Counted from the first letter of the stretch, positions 26,795-35,551 are shown. The stretch is DNA of 64,000 nucleotides from Pelotomaculum isophthalicicum JI (GCF_029478095.1 NZ_JAKOAV010000007.1:1-64000); one strand, 5' to 3'. The notes: generated by a model not told the origin, from the sequence alone. A program made the numbers and translations.

Positions 26795-27285
26795 TTTAAA
26801 CCTTCCTCTTTACTATTATCCAGATGATCCCTCCATTTTTCATCAGCGGAGGGAGCCAGTTGAGGTCCTCTGCCAATTGACATTTTGCCCTGGTAATATC
26901 TTTGTTTTATTTCGGAGGATTTATCAAGAAACTTTTCTAAGCCTTGATGTTGGATACAACATAGGTTAAAGATTTTGATATTATGAGGCAGGACGTCAGC
27001 CCGGTCTGCCGCCGGGTTTAATTTGGCGCAGGGGAATTCGGGACACTCGAAACAGAAGTCAATTTCATGCTTAGTCACACAGGTGTAGGTTTCGCACGGG
27101 CCGTCAATGGCCGGGCAGTGTCCTTTGACCGGGCGGCAGCCGGGACAGGGTAATCCTTCTCTTTTTATCCCTCTGGAAGCCAGATGCTCCAATAAAGCAG
27201 GGTCATCCTTGGCATTGTAGCAGGGGCATTCGCCGCAATTTGTCCCGCATGGTGCTACTAGTGTGATTTCCTCGGTTGTTTTCAT
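26791..27285 (-). CDS. Cysteine-rich DUF3795 protein
   Basis: A 164-residue paralogue of the downstream DUF3795 gene: VAPCGTNCGECPCYN, LPCPGCRPVKGHCPAIDGPC, CVTKHEIDFCFECPEFPCAKL. AGGAGG is eight bases before the ATG. Two DUF3795 proteins in tandem behind a sigma factor suggests they form a metal-binding or redox-sensing pair. That is inference only. The catalytic role, if any, is not known. Confidence 0.8.
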   Translation of the reverse strand: MKTTEEITLVAPCGTNCGECPCYNAKDDPALLEHLASRGIKREGLPCPGCRPVKGHCPAIDGPCETYTCVTKHEIDFCFECPEFPCAKLNPAADRADVLPHNIKIFNLCCIQHQGLEKFLDKSSEIKQRYYQGKMSIGRGPQLAPSADEKWRDHLDNSKEEGLK

Positions 27286-27363
27286 GTGATCAACCTCCTG
27301 TTCTAAGTCTACTGGTTAGACTGTTTGGGGAGGTGAAAGGTTACAAAAATGTCTAATAAATAT

Positions 27364-28146
27364 TTATGAAATAATTGCCCATTCTTTATTTTTGATGCCA
27401 CGCCTGATTCTTTGCGCCAATAGTTCATCGGCTGTTTCCCGGTACAGGCTTTGATAGGTATGACGTAACGCACTCAATTTGACGATTTCTTTCTCGGCCT
27501 GTATTTTTATCTCCGGGCGTGGATTGACTAAAGCCTGTTTAGTTATCCAACCCCGCTGCAGGCCGAAACGGACCCACTGGCTGCAGTTGCAGGGATTTGT
27601 TTTTTTAATGAGTTGGCATCTATCTTCCAAGTAACCGGCGATTCTTTTTTTAGCCCGGTGCAGCGTTGTTTTGACTGAACTGACGGAGCATTCCAATATC
27701 TCCGCTATAAGCTTATATGGCAAGCCTACAGTAAACGCCAGGCATAAAACCTTACGTTGGTTGAGTGGAAGACATTCTGTCAGACAGTGCAGACATTTGA
27801 ATCTTGCTTCACGGGCAAATAGCTCGGTTTCAGGGTCGTTGGCGGGGTTGGGGTCGATTATTTCCTCAATGGAATAGCCTAAATCCTCAATGAGTGTATA
27901 CATTGGCAGTTTTGTCCTTTGTTTAAGGTAATCGTTGGCAACGTTCAGTGTTATCTGGTATATCCAAGTGTAAAAGGAGCTTTCTTCGCGAAAGCAGTGA
28001 TAGAAACGAAAAGCCCGGAAAAAGGCTTCTTGCGTTATTTCTTCGGCGTCGTTTGTGTTGCCGGTGAGTCCAAGGGCTAATTTGAAAACTCTTGCCAGGT
28101 TGTCGCAATACAATTGATCGAAAAGTTCGTATTGTATATCAGCCAT
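27364..28146 (-). CDS. ECF-type RNA polymerase sigma factor with C-terminal extension
   Basis: A 260-residue sigma-70 family protein of the extracytoplasmic-function type. Region 2 lies at about residues 10-80 (ITQEAFFRAFRFYHCF, FYTWIYQITLNVANDYL) and region 4 at about 125-175 (LPLNQRKVLCLAFTVGLPYKLIAEIL, VKTTLHRAKKRI). A roughly 80-residue C-terminal extension follows, beginning with NPCNCSQWVRFGLQRGWI. The Cys-x-Cys segment could bind metal and act as a built-in anti-sigma or sensor part. The start follows GTGAGG. Two DUF3795 genes follow in the same orientation after 78 bases. Confidence 0.85.
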   Translation of the reverse strand: MADIQYELFDQLYCDNLARVFKLALGLTGNTNDAEEITQEAFFRAFRFYHCFREESSFYTWIYQITLNVANDYLKQRTKLPMYTLIEDLGYSIEEIIDPNPANDPETELFAREARFKCLHCLTECLPLNQRKVLCLAFTVGLPYKLIAEILECSVSSVKTTLHRAKKRIAGYLEDRCQLIKKTNPCNCSQWVRFGLQRGWITKQALVNPRPEIKIQAEKEIVKLSALRHTYQSLYRETADELLAQRIRRGIKNKEWAIIS

Positions 28147-28290
28147 GATATAGCCTCACTTTTACCACCCCTAAAAGAATTGGATAAAAAGTGTTTAAGG
28201 TGTTCATGATTTGATGTTCCTGAAGTTTTCATTTTTTGACTTCTACACCGTAGTAAGTTTTTTAATCTTGCCTGTCAATTCGTTGATTGA

Positions 28291-28323
28291 AATAAAAAAC
28301 CCCGCGAGCGTTATGGCTCACGG
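28291..28323 (-). terminator. Terminator of the gene at 28337
   Basis: Read on the minus strand, CCCGTGAGC (28323-28315) pairs with GCTCGCGGG (28309-28301), with one mismatch, followed by GTTTTTTATTTC. It is placed right after the stop codon at 28337. Confidence 0.75.
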
Positions 28324-28336
28324 GCACTTGTTTGAA

Positions 28337-28951
28337 TTACCGTTCTGTTATATTGCAGCTATATGCGAATTCAGGATTAGTCTGAATATAATAACCAGTT
28401 CTAACCTCTGCGGCCCAATTCTGTAATATTTCTCTCCATTGAACACTGTCAAAGAATGCGTCGATATCACCCGGCTGGGGATTATCAGGATCGGATTGCC
28501 ATGTCAGAATAGTAAATGGCGCGATCCCAAAACTCCAGATTCCTTCCATTATGACACCCGATTGTATTATCAGCAGGAGCGGTAGTCCATACTGGTAAGC
28601 CATTGCCGGTTCAATTTGTGAAAAAGGTGAACCTATCCAAAAAACGTTGTTGGGAGGCGTTGGAATAGGAAATGCGCCGTTAGTTTCTGTGACCTCCACT
28701 TTTTCCAAGGCTAGGTTCGCAGCCACTAAACCATAGCTTGATAACATCATCCGGCGGATGTTCGTTAATATTGATTCAGGATATGCTTCAGTTCGTGGCA
28801 ATGTGCGCGGGAAAAATAGCTCCCGCCTTATTTCTCTAATTAATCGAATTAGAAATCGGAGTTGATGATTGTTTAACCTGGTAATAGTTGGATGGCTTAA
28901 AAAAACGGGGACTCTAAATAACCGGTTGGTTATTTCGCCGGTCTCTTTCAA
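28337..28951 (-). CDS. Hypothetical protein, possible nucleoside deoxyribosyltransferase/TIR-like fold
   Basis: Up to 204 residues. The start is uncertain: the TTG at 28951 has no clear ribosome site, so the 5' end may be altered. It has the layout of a Rossmann-like NDT/TIR superfamily protein: an N-terminal FLSHPTITRLNNHQLRFL, an IRRMMLSSYGLVAANL element, then SPFSQIEPAMAYQYGLPLLL with an acidic residue before MAYQ, and IQSGVIMEGI. In that superfamily the Glu-x-x-MA segment is part of the nucleotide or NAD-binding site. I recall similar uncharacterised proteins but no named function. Assignment is tentative. Confidence 0.4.
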   Translation of the reverse strand: MKETGEITNRLFRVPVFLSHPTITRLNNHQLRFLIRLIREIRRELFFPRTLPRTEAYPESILTNIRRMMLSSYGLVAANLALEKVEVTETNGAFPIPTPPNNVFWIGSPFSQIEPAMAYQYGLPLLLIIQSGVIMEGIWSFGIAPFTILTWQSDPDNPQPGDIDAFFDSVQWREILQNWAAEVRTGYYIQTNPEFAYSCNITER

Positions 28952-29115
28952 GGTGTTGCCGCATTGCTCAGTGAAGAGAGAAACGTATTAGCATCAATTG
29001 TTCCATCTGTCGAAGAAATGCTTGAAAGTATAGCGCCATAACAGGCATTCTATAAAACATGGATGGCCGTAGCTCACAAGTTGATAAGAACTACGGCTAT
29101 TTTATTGCTTAGGGG

Positions 29116-29164
29116 CCGAACATGAACCGCGTTGTATACCTAGGTTGCCAAGGCGAATTGGTTC
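29116..29164. repeat. Dispersed intergenic repeat, copy B
   Basis: About 49 bp beginning CCGAACATG, then CCGCGTTGTATACC and ending AAGGCGAATTGGTTC. It matches copy A at 48155-48204 closely and copy C at 32259-32307 more loosely. Confidence 0.6.
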
Positions 29165-29197
29165 TCGATGACGATGCCATTACTATTATTGGGCGAA

Positions 29198-29253
29198 GGT
29201 CCTATAAATAGGACATAGGTCCTATGTCAATGCGGGACCATGTAAATTATAAT
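29198..29253 (+). promoter_or_regulatory. Nested palindromes and promoter upstream of the GGDEF gene
   Basis: GGTCCTAT occurs directly repeated at 29198-29205 and 29218-29225, exactly 20 bp apart. Its complement ATAGGAC lies between them, so two overlapping perfect palindromes exist: GTCCTAT-aa-ATAGGAC (29199-29214) and GACATAGG-t-CCTATGTC (29212-29228). A -10 box TATAAT is at 29248-29253, with a weak -35 (ATGTCA, 29224-29229) inside the second palindrome. Binding of a regulator there would block the promoter. A weaker hairpin, GCCGTAG / CTACGGC (29066-29097), lies further up. Confidence 0.55.
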
Positions 29254-29351
29254 CTATATTTAGGTAGTTTATAATTTATTATGGCATTTCAACGGCCTAC
29301 TGTTCCAAATAATATTAATCCTTCTGACTACCGAAAGAAAGGACGGATATT

Positions 29352-30452
29352 ATGGGAGATTACAAGGATGAATTGAAATATTTATTGGAACGGGAAAGAA
29401 CGGCTAAAATTATCTGCGCTGAACTTAATAATTTTATGGACTTGAAATCAACTTTAATCACCATAATTGATCACGTTAAGAAGCTGACAGCGTGCGAGGC
29501 TATAGGCATTAGGCTGCATGATAACGGAGATTATCCGTATTATGTTTACAATGGTTTCCCGGATTCTTTTATCATGCAGGAAAACAGTCTGTGCGACAAG
29601 GATAAAGGTGAGGATTGTCACTCGGAGTGTATATGCGAGAAGATTATTAACGGCAAAGTTGATCGTTCGCAGCCTTTCTTTACGAAAGGCGGTAGCTTTT
29701 GGTCAAATAATACATCTGCTTTATTTGCCAATATGGATGAAAAGGAGCGCCGGGGTTTTAAAGAAAATTACTGCAATGCCAGCGGTTATGAATCCATGGC
29801 GCTAATTCCTCTAAAAGCCAGGGGGAAGCGGATTGGGCTTATTCAGCTGAACGATAAGAATACAGGCATGTTTACTATTGAGCTGATTGAATACTTGGAG
29901 ATGATTGCTGAACAAGTTGGTTTGGCTGTGCAAAATAGTTTGGCATATGACAAATTAAGGGAATTATCAATTAAGGATACCCTAACAGGTCTTTATAATC
30001 GCCGGGGATTTTTTGAATTTATTAATAAAGAACTGTCCCGGGCACGCCGGGATGGAAGTACATTTGGCATCTTGTCGATGGATTTAGATAATTTTAAGGA
30101 AGTAAATGATCAATTCGGACACTTGGTTGGGGATCAGGTATTAAAAAGCTTTGCTGAAATACTTAGTTCAATAGTTAGAGATTATGACATGGCTTGTCGC
30201 CTTGGTGGAGATGAGTTTGTGGTGATTGTTAACACCACCCTGAAAGGCCTGGATTTTACGCAAAAACGAATACTGGTAAAAGTGATGGAGTGGATTTCTT
30301 CCGAAAAGATAACAAGCAACCTGGGAGTAAGTATCGGTAGTGTTCTATGGGAACCAGGCAGAACTGAGGATATTGATGCTCTGCTTAAAGTAGCCGATCA
30401 AGCTATGTATAAAGCTAAGATGTCCAAAAAATGTCCTAGAATTAACAACTAA
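29352..30452 (+). CDS. GAF-GGDEF diguanylate cyclase
   Basis: A 366-residue soluble protein. A GAF-like sensory domain fills about residues 20-195 and contains a Cys cluster (SLCDKDKGEDCHSECICEK) that might bind metal or sense redox. A GGDEF domain follows at about 205-360, with active site RLGGDEF near 283-289. The inhibitory I-site RDYD lies five residues before it, so product inhibition is expected. It should make cyclic di-GMP from GTP. There are no membrane segments. The start follows AAAGGACGG; the promoter region carries nested palindromes. Confidence 0.9.
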   Translation: MGDYKDELKYLLERERTAKIICAELNNFMDLKSTLITIIDHVKKLTACEAIGIRLHDNGDYPYYVYNGFPDSFIMQENSLCDKDKGEDCHSECICEKIINGKVDRSQPFFTKGGSFWSNNTSALFANMDEKERRGFKENYCNASGYESMALIPLKARGKRIGLIQLNDKNTGMFTIELIEYLEMIAEQVGLAVQNSLAYDKLRELSIKDTLTGLYNRRGFFEFINKELSRARRDGSTFGILSMDLDNFKEVNDQFGHLVGDQVLKSFAEILSSIVRDYDMACRLGGDEFVVIVNTTLKGLDFTQKRILVKVMEWISSEKITSNLGVSIGSVLWEPGRTEDIDALLKVADQAMYKAKMSKKCPRINN

Positions 30453-30587
30453 ATAGTATTTTGCGCAAGCTTACCCTGATGCTGGTTCCCAATAAGGGCA
30501 TTATCTTTGAAACGGCGCAGACCTTTAAAATTGCCCAAAGGTCACTTATCCAAAGATAACAGAAAGCATAATTCCTCATATAATAAG

Positions 30588-30628
30588 AGAAGCCAGTCCA
30601 TAAAATGTTGTGACTGGCTTCTTTTTTT
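30588..30628. terminator. Strong terminator between GGDEF and CoA-ligase genes
   Basis: AGAAGCCAGTC (30588-30598) and GACTGGCTTCT (30612-30622) pair perfectly over 11 bp, followed by TTTTTTATT. It serves the plus-strand gene and, with the preceding A-rich side, could also stop the converging minus-strand operon. Confidence 0.85.
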
Positions 30629-30663
30629 ATTACCGATATTAGTTTGAAATATTATTTCAAACA

Positions 30664-32235
30664 TCAAATTTCAAGATTCAACACTTCGCGCTTGCCGCAA
30701 TATTTCTCACGAAGTTTTGGCTTTTCAATCTTACCGGTCGGGTTCCGTGGAATCTTATCGAAAATAACCATGCGCGGCCTCTTATACCTGGGCAGCTCCA
30801 TACAGAACTCAATAACCATCGCTTGGCTCAATTCCCTTCCAGATTTGACCTCCACGACGGCGACAGGTATTTCCCCCAGGCGGTTGTCCGGCATTCCTAT
30901 TACAGCAACATCCTTAATATCATCATGAGCTTGCAGGAAATCTTCTATTTCCACAGGAAAGATATTCTCTCCGCCCGATATGACGACGTCTTTTTTCCGG
31001 TCCACCAGATAAATGAACCCGTCTTCATCCTGCTGCGCCATATCTCCGGTATAGAGCCAGCCATCTTTCAGTATATCACCGGTTGCTTCCGGGTTTTTAT
31101 AATAACCTTTCATAACTCCCGGACCTCTGACAATCAATTCGCCAACCTTACCTTTAGAAACAGGACAACCATTGTCATCCACAATCATTGCCTCCCAGTT
31201 AAAGCCAGGCAGGCCGATCGCGCCAACCTTGTGAATGTTTTCAATGCCAAGGTGAACACAGCCTGGTCCGGTTGACTCGCTCAAACCATAATTGGTGTCG
31301 TACATTTGATCCGGGAAATATTTCTTCCATCTCTTGATCAGGCTTGGAGGCACAGGTTGGGCTCCAATGTGCATCAGCCGCCACTGTTCAAGGTGATAGT
31401 TTTTCAGGTCGACTTCCCCGCTTTCGATAGCGTCAAGGATATCCTGTGCCCAAGGCACAAGAAGCCACACAATCGTTGCCCTTTCTTCAGATATTGTTTC
31501 AAGAATCCACTGAGGTTTCACGCCACGCAGGATTACGGCCTTTGAACCAACGATAAGGTTGCCGAACCAGTGCATTTTAGCCCCGGTATGATACAGTGGG
31601 GGTATACAGACAAAATTATCCTGATGGGTTTGAAGATGATGGCGGTTTTCCGTAATGCAGGCGGAGACCAGATTATCATGTGTCAGAAGGATCGGTTTGG
31701 GATTCCCGGTAGTGCCCGACGTGAAATAAATAGCAGCCATATCGTAGTCAAAAAATGTAACGGCAGGAGCGTCAGCGGGATATTGCCTCAAAAGCTCATC
31801 ATAACTTTCAGCTTTACCAGGGCAGTTTTCACCTACAAAAACCAATTTTTCAACGCGGCGAATCTGCTCGCTGATCTCGTCAATTCTTTCCCGGAACTCG
31901 GGCCCGTAGACAAGCGCTTTTGCCTCTGCGACACCGATACATTTTCTGATTTCTTCCGCAGTAAAACGGAAGTTCAGAGGAACGGCCAGTGCCCCGGTTT
32001 TCAAAATGCCAAAATAAACAGGCAACCACTCCAGGCAGTTCATCATTAGTAAAACTACTTTGTCGCCTTTTCCCACACCGCATGCCAGCAGAGCATTTGC
32101 AAACTGGTTGGACAAACACTCAAACTCCTGCCACGTTATTTCTCTTCTCCCGCCAGTGGCCGGCTCACGCTCTATTAACGCAGTTTCATCCGGATACATC
32201 CGTGCGTTGCGGGAAAGCATCTCAGTTATCGGCAT
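30664..32235 (-). CDS. Acyl-CoA synthetase (AMP-forming)
   Basis: A 523-residue member of the ANL superfamily, which activates a carboxylic acid with ATP and CoA through an acyl-adenylate. Motifs: the P-loop YFTSGTTGNPKPILLTHDN at about 170-190, YGLSESTGPG, GELIVRGPGVMKGYY, DGWLYTGDMA, DRKKDVVISGGENI and the C-terminal catalytic lysine in NPTGKIEK. Start after GGGGGTT. It is the last gene of a TRAP transporter operon, so the likely substrate is the organic acid imported by that transporter. The sequence alone does not tell fatty from aromatic acids. Confidence 0.88.
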   Translation of the reverse strand: MPITEMLSRNARMYPDETALIEREPATGGRREITWQEFECLSNQFANALLACGVGKGDKVVLLMMNCLEWLPVYFGILKTGALAVPLNFRFTAEEIRKCIGVAEAKALVYGPEFRERIDEISEQIRRVEKLVFVGENCPGKAESYDELLRQYPADAPAVTFFDYDMAAIYFTSGTTGNPKPILLTHDNLVSACITENRHHLQTHQDNFVCIPPLYHTGAKMHWFGNLIVGSKAVILRGVKPQWILETISEERATIVWLLVPWAQDILDAIESGEVDLKNYHLEQWRLMHIGAQPVPPSLIKRWKKYFPDQMYDTNYGLSESTGPGCVHLGIENIHKVGAIGLPGFNWEAMIVDDNGCPVSKGKVGELIVRGPGVMKGYYKNPEATGDILKDGWLYTGDMAQQDEDGFIYLVDRKKDVVISGGENIFPVEIEDFLQAHDDIKDVAVIGMPDNRLGEIPVAVVEVKSGRELSQAMVIEFCMELPRYKRPRMVIFDKIPRNPTGKIEKPKLREKYCGKREVLNLEI

Positions 32236-32258
32236 AAATCGAACCCCCTATAATACGA

Positions 32259-32307
32259 AAGAACATGCCTCTAATATGCCCAAAGGTCTCCGTAGGCGAA
32301 TTTGTCC
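32259..32307. repeat. Dispersed intergenic repeat, copy C
   Basis: It shares GAACATGCC, TATGCCCAAA and TAGGCGAATTTGTCC with copies at 29116 and 48155, but is more diverged in the middle. It fills the only spacer inside the TRAP-ligase operon, between dctM and the CoA ligase. Confidence 0.5.
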
Positions 32308-32310
32308 GCG

Positions 32311-33618
32311 CTAAGATATCAAACCGGGTAGAAAAGTGGCAAGCTGCGGGAAGGCCATCATAATGGCCAAACATACAATAATCGCCCACAGGAAAGGCCA
32401 TATACCTTTAAAAATTACTTCAAGCGGTATATCGGGAGCGATCCCTTTGATAATATAGACGTTCATGCCCACCGGCGGCGTAATCACGCCCATGGCCACG
32501 GTTAAAACAATTATCACCCCGAACCAGATCGGGTCGTAGCCCAGCGTGTTAACAGCTATCGGGTAAAATATCGGTATGGTCAGTAAAATCATTGCCAGCG
32601 CATCGATGAAACAGCCGAGGATTAAATATATGAGCAGTATTACCGCCATCACGGCATATGGAGGCAACGGCAGGTTGCCGGCTAACTGGGCGAGTTCAAA
32701 AGGAACTCTGCTGATAGCCATGAGGCGGCCGAAAATCATTGCACCGGCGATAAGCAGCATGATCATGGCGGTGGTCCGGGTGGCATCCAGCAGGGATTTA
32801 TTGAAACCTTCCCAGCTTATGCTTCTTTTTAAGAGAGCCACCCCTAATACGCCTGCCGCGCCGACGGCCCCTGCTTCCGTAGGGGTAAACCAACCGACAA
32901 ACAAACCGCCCATGGAGATAGCAAAGATAACTAGAACTTCCCCAAGTCCCCCGCGGAGCGCTGTAAACCTTTCTTGCCAGTCCGCTCGTTCCCCGGGGGG
33001 TCCCAGTTCTTTTTTACGGGAGGTAATAATGTATATGGCGGCCATATAAAGCAGCATCAGGATAATTCCCGGTATGATGCCGGCGATAAAGAGCTTGCCT
33101 ACCGACTGCTCCGTGGCGATACCGTAAACGATAAAGATCACGCTGGGCGGGATCAGGACTCCCAGGACCCCGCCGGCGGCGACACTGGCGGTAGCCAGTG
33201 AGACGTCATATTTATACTTATTCATTTCCGGCAGGGCGATAGCCCCGATAGTTGCCGCCGTGGCCGTGTTGGACCCACAGATGGCTCCAAATACGGCGCA
33301 CGCGGCTTGAGTGGCTATAGCCAGTCCACCGGGGTAGTGCCCGATTAATTTGTAAGCGAAAACGTACAGCCTGGTGCCGATGCCGGAATAAAAGGCGAGA
33401 AACCCCATCCAGACAAACATAGCGATAACACCCAACGAGTATGAAGAAAAGTTGGAAAAAATCTCATTTGTCACCATGCTGAATGCCGCTGCCGGTGAGG
33501 TCAGATAGGCAAAACCGGCAAACCCGACCAAAGCCATCGCGAAGGCGATAGGCATCCGCAGCGTCAACAAGATTAAAAAAACTATAATACTGATTAAACC
33601 AACGCTGATTGGACTCAT
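32311..33618 (-). CDS. dctM: TRAP transporter large permease DctM
   Basis: A 435-residue, very hydrophobic protein with about 12 membrane segments and the DctM family blocks IFVWMGFLAFYSGIG, GAICGSNTATAATIGAIALPEM, ASVAAGGVLGVLIPPSVIFIVYG and VAMGVITPPVGMNVYI. Its ATG follows directly on the stop codon of dctQ (no gap). It forms the ion-driven channel of a tripartite ATP-independent periplasmic transporter with DctQ and receives substrate from DctP. Confidence 0.93.
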   Translation of the reverse strand: MSPISVGLISIIVFLILLTLRMPIAFAMALVGFAGFAYLTSPAAAFSMVTNEIFSNFSSYSLGVIAMFVWMGFLAFYSGIGTRLYVFAYKLIGHYPGGLAIATQAACAVFGAICGSNTATAATIGAIALPEMNKYKYDVSLATASVAAGGVLGVLIPPSVIFIVYGIATEQSVGKLFIAGIIPGIILMLLYMAAIYIITSRKKELGPPGERADWQERFTALRGGLGEVLVIFAISMGGLFVGWFTPTEAGAVGAAGVLGVALLKRSISWEGFNKSLLDATRTTAMIMLLIAGAMIFGRLMAISRVPFELAQLAGNLPLPPYAVMAVILLIYLILGCFIDALAMILLTIPIFYPIAVNTLGYDPIWFGVIIVLTVAMGVITPPVGMNVYIIKGIAPDIPLEVIFKGIWPFLWAIIVCLAIMMAFPQLATFLPGLIS

Positions 33619-34173
33619 TTAATGAGTTACCGCCTTCTGTATGGACTCTACCGCTCCGACATTTGGCGCCGGCATGGAAATATCAGACAAGGAAAACGCT
33701 TTCTTTAAAGATTCTATTGTTTTAACCAGCAGCACTAGGGTAAGCGCCAGCAGGCCGATGGCCACCAGATAAATGAATGGCGCAATCGGGGTTTGAGTAG
33801 TCGGGGAAACTGTGCCGTTCGCCGTCATCTTTTGGGCATACTTGCAAGTTTGCCAGACACAGGCGGCCCAGAAAGACGAAGCCAGGACATTCATTATTGT
33901 GTCAATGACCGCCTGTACTTTCAGCGGCAACCGTTCGACAACAAAGTCGACCGCTATATGACCGTTTTGCACCGCGCAATAGGCTAAAGTCAGGCCGATC
34001 ATCACTGCCGTGGTATAAATCACGTATTCATAGGTCCCCAATATGGGATGTTTAAACAGCACGCGCAATAGAATATTGACCACGACCAGCGCCATGACTG
34101 ACACCATGCAAAATCCCGCTATGTTGTTCAGTACCCGGCTCAGCCCGGTAACTAATCCCTCAAACTTTTTCAT
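33619..34173 (-). CDS. dctQ: TRAP transporter small permease DctQ
   Basis: A 184-residue membrane protein with four predicted helices (from about residues 17, 47, 88 and 129), typical of DctQ. A GGAGG site precedes the ATG. It pairs with DctM, 0 bases apart, and follows dctP by 18 bases. Confidence 0.9.
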   Translation of the reverse strand: MKKFEGLVTGLSRVLNNIAGFCMVSVMALVVVNILLRVLFKHPILGTYEYVIYTTAVMIGLTLAYCAVQNGHIAVDFVVERLPLKVQAVIDTIMNVLASSFWAACVWQTCKYAQKMTANGTVSPTTQTPIAPFIYLVAIGLLALTLVLLVKTIESLKKAFSLSDISMPAPNVGAVESIQKAVTH

Positions 34174-34191
34174 GTCGGGATACCTCCGGCT

Positions 34192-35292
34192 TTATTTGTA
34201 TTCTTGATTGTATTTATCGGCAAGCGCCTTGACTGTGTCCATAATTTGTTGTCCTTGAAAACCCTTTTCATTCATTTTTTTCACAAAATTATCCTGCATG
34301 GGTTTTACCAGGTTTACCCACCGGCTCGTTTCCTGGTCTGAGAGCTTGATCTCTTTCATGCCTTTTTCATCAAAAGCGTATTTCAGCGCGGCCTCGTCCT
34401 GTTTATCCCATAAACTAATCGCTACTTCTTCAAAGTATTTTTTGCTGACATCTTCAATGATTTTCTGATTTTCCGGAGACAGCGAGTTCCACTTGTTGAG
34501 GTTCATTGTTACAAAGAACACGGTGTTGTAAAGAAACGGGGTTCTGGTTAGATATTGCGTTACTTCGGCGTGCTTCCAGCCCTTTAATACCTCGACGGTA
34601 GAAAGGTTGCCCTTGACAACTCCCTTCGATAAAGCTTCGTACGCGTCAGATTGAGGCATGGCCACCGGATTAGCTCCCAGTACTTTGAGAGTGTCGGCGC
34701 TCAGTCCTGTCGCTCTGATTTCGAGTCCCTGCAAATCTTCCAGGCTGCGTACCGGAACTTTTGTAAACAAGTCTCCTGGGCCGGTCGCAAAAGCCATTAA
34801 CAGTTTGGTATCTTGAACTTCTTTAGGATTAAGCTGCTTTATTCCCTCCCAGGCAACCTTACTGGCCACTTTGGAATTGTTGTATGTGGTGCCGGGTAAT
34901 TCGAATGCTTCAAGTACCGGGAAGCGGCCGCGGGTATATGAGAAGCACGAAAGACCAATGTCGGCGACCCCGCTAACCACGCCGTCATAAATACCGTCTG
35001 CTTTAAGCAGTGTTTCACCGGGATTGCTTTTAATTTTTACCTGTCCATTGGTGGCTTCATAAATAGCTTTCGCCCATGGCTGAATCAATTCAGTCTCAGC
35101 CGGGTGGGTGGCGGGAAAGAAATGCGCTAAATTAAGCTCAACAGTCCCTTGTTTTTTACCCTGCTCCGTTGAGGAACCGGAAGAACAACCGGCCAAAGCG
35201 AAAACCAATAGCAGCACTAATAAGATTGATACCCTTTTGTCCACTCTTGAAAACACACTCCCGCCTCTGTGAAACGACAACCTCTTCAACAA
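34192..35292 (-). CDS. dctP: TRAP transporter solute-binding lipoprotein DctP
   Basis: A 366-residue substrate-binding protein. The TTG at 35292 is preferred because AAAGGAGG lies six bases upstream; a GTG at 35241 before VDKRVSILL is an alternative that would give a more usual signal peptide. The lipobox LAGC follows a hydrophobic stretch (SILLVLLLVFA), so the mature protein is lipid-anchored outside the cell, as expected in a Gram-positive-type envelope. Family blocks: AHFFPATHPAETELIQPWA, GLSCFSYTRGRFP, RATGLSADTLKVLGANPVAMP, EALSKGVVKG. It heads the operon dctP-dctQ-dctM-acyl-CoA synthetase. Confidence 0.9.
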   Translation of the reverse strand: MLKRLSFHRGGSVFSRVDKRVSILLVLLLVFALAGCSSGSSTEQGKKQGTVELNLAHFFPATHPAETELIQPWAKAIYEATNGQVKIKSNPGETLLKADGIYDGVVSGVADIGLSCFSYTRGRFPVLEAFELPGTTYNNSKVASKVAWEGIKQLNPKEVQDTKLLMAFATGPGDLFTKVPVRSLEDLQGLEIRATGLSADTLKVLGANPVAMPQSDAYEALSKGVVKGNLSTVEVLKGWKHAEVTQYLTRTPFLYNTVFFVTMNLNKWNSLSPENQKIIEDVSKKYFEEVAISLWDKQDEAALKYAFDEKGMKEIKLSDQETSRWVNLVKPMQDNFVKKMNEKGFQGQQIMDTVKALADKYNQEYK

Positions 35293-35321
35293 ACGCAACC
35301 TCCTTTTAATCTTTTGCAAAT

Positions 35322-35344
35322 AAAAAAACTCCCGTAGGAGTTTT
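35322..35344 (-). terminator. Intrinsic terminator in the dctP leader
   Basis: On the minus strand AAAACTCC (35344-35337) pairs with GGAGTTTT (35332-35325) around TACG, then a T-run. It lies only about 30 bases before the dctP start and downstream of the palindrome at 35371. There is no room for a promoter between it and the gene, so it may act as an attenuator. Confidence 0.65.
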
Positions 35345-35370
35345 ATTCAAAGAAAAGCAGATTATCTTTT

Positions 35371-35387
35371 TATTCCACAGTGGAATA
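35371..35387. promoter_or_regulatory. Operator-like palindrome upstream of the TRAP operon
   Basis: TATTCCAC-A-GTGGAATA is a perfect 17-bp palindrome. It lies between a possible -10 (TATAAT on the minus strand, 35464-35459, with poor -35) and the leader terminator. Size and symmetry fit a dimeric regulator such as an IclR or GntR type; the regulator is not in this window. Confidence 0.55.
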
Positions 35388-35551
35388 TTTACCCTTAACC
35401 AGGTAATCGCATCTACTTACCTGCCGTCCTACTGTTCTACTTTTTTCAATTTTGATAAATTATATTTCTACATACCCATCATATTTCCTGCCGGCGGGAA
35501 AATTTTTTATAATTATTTTTATTAATAGGCAAGTGGAAACATGACAGACGC

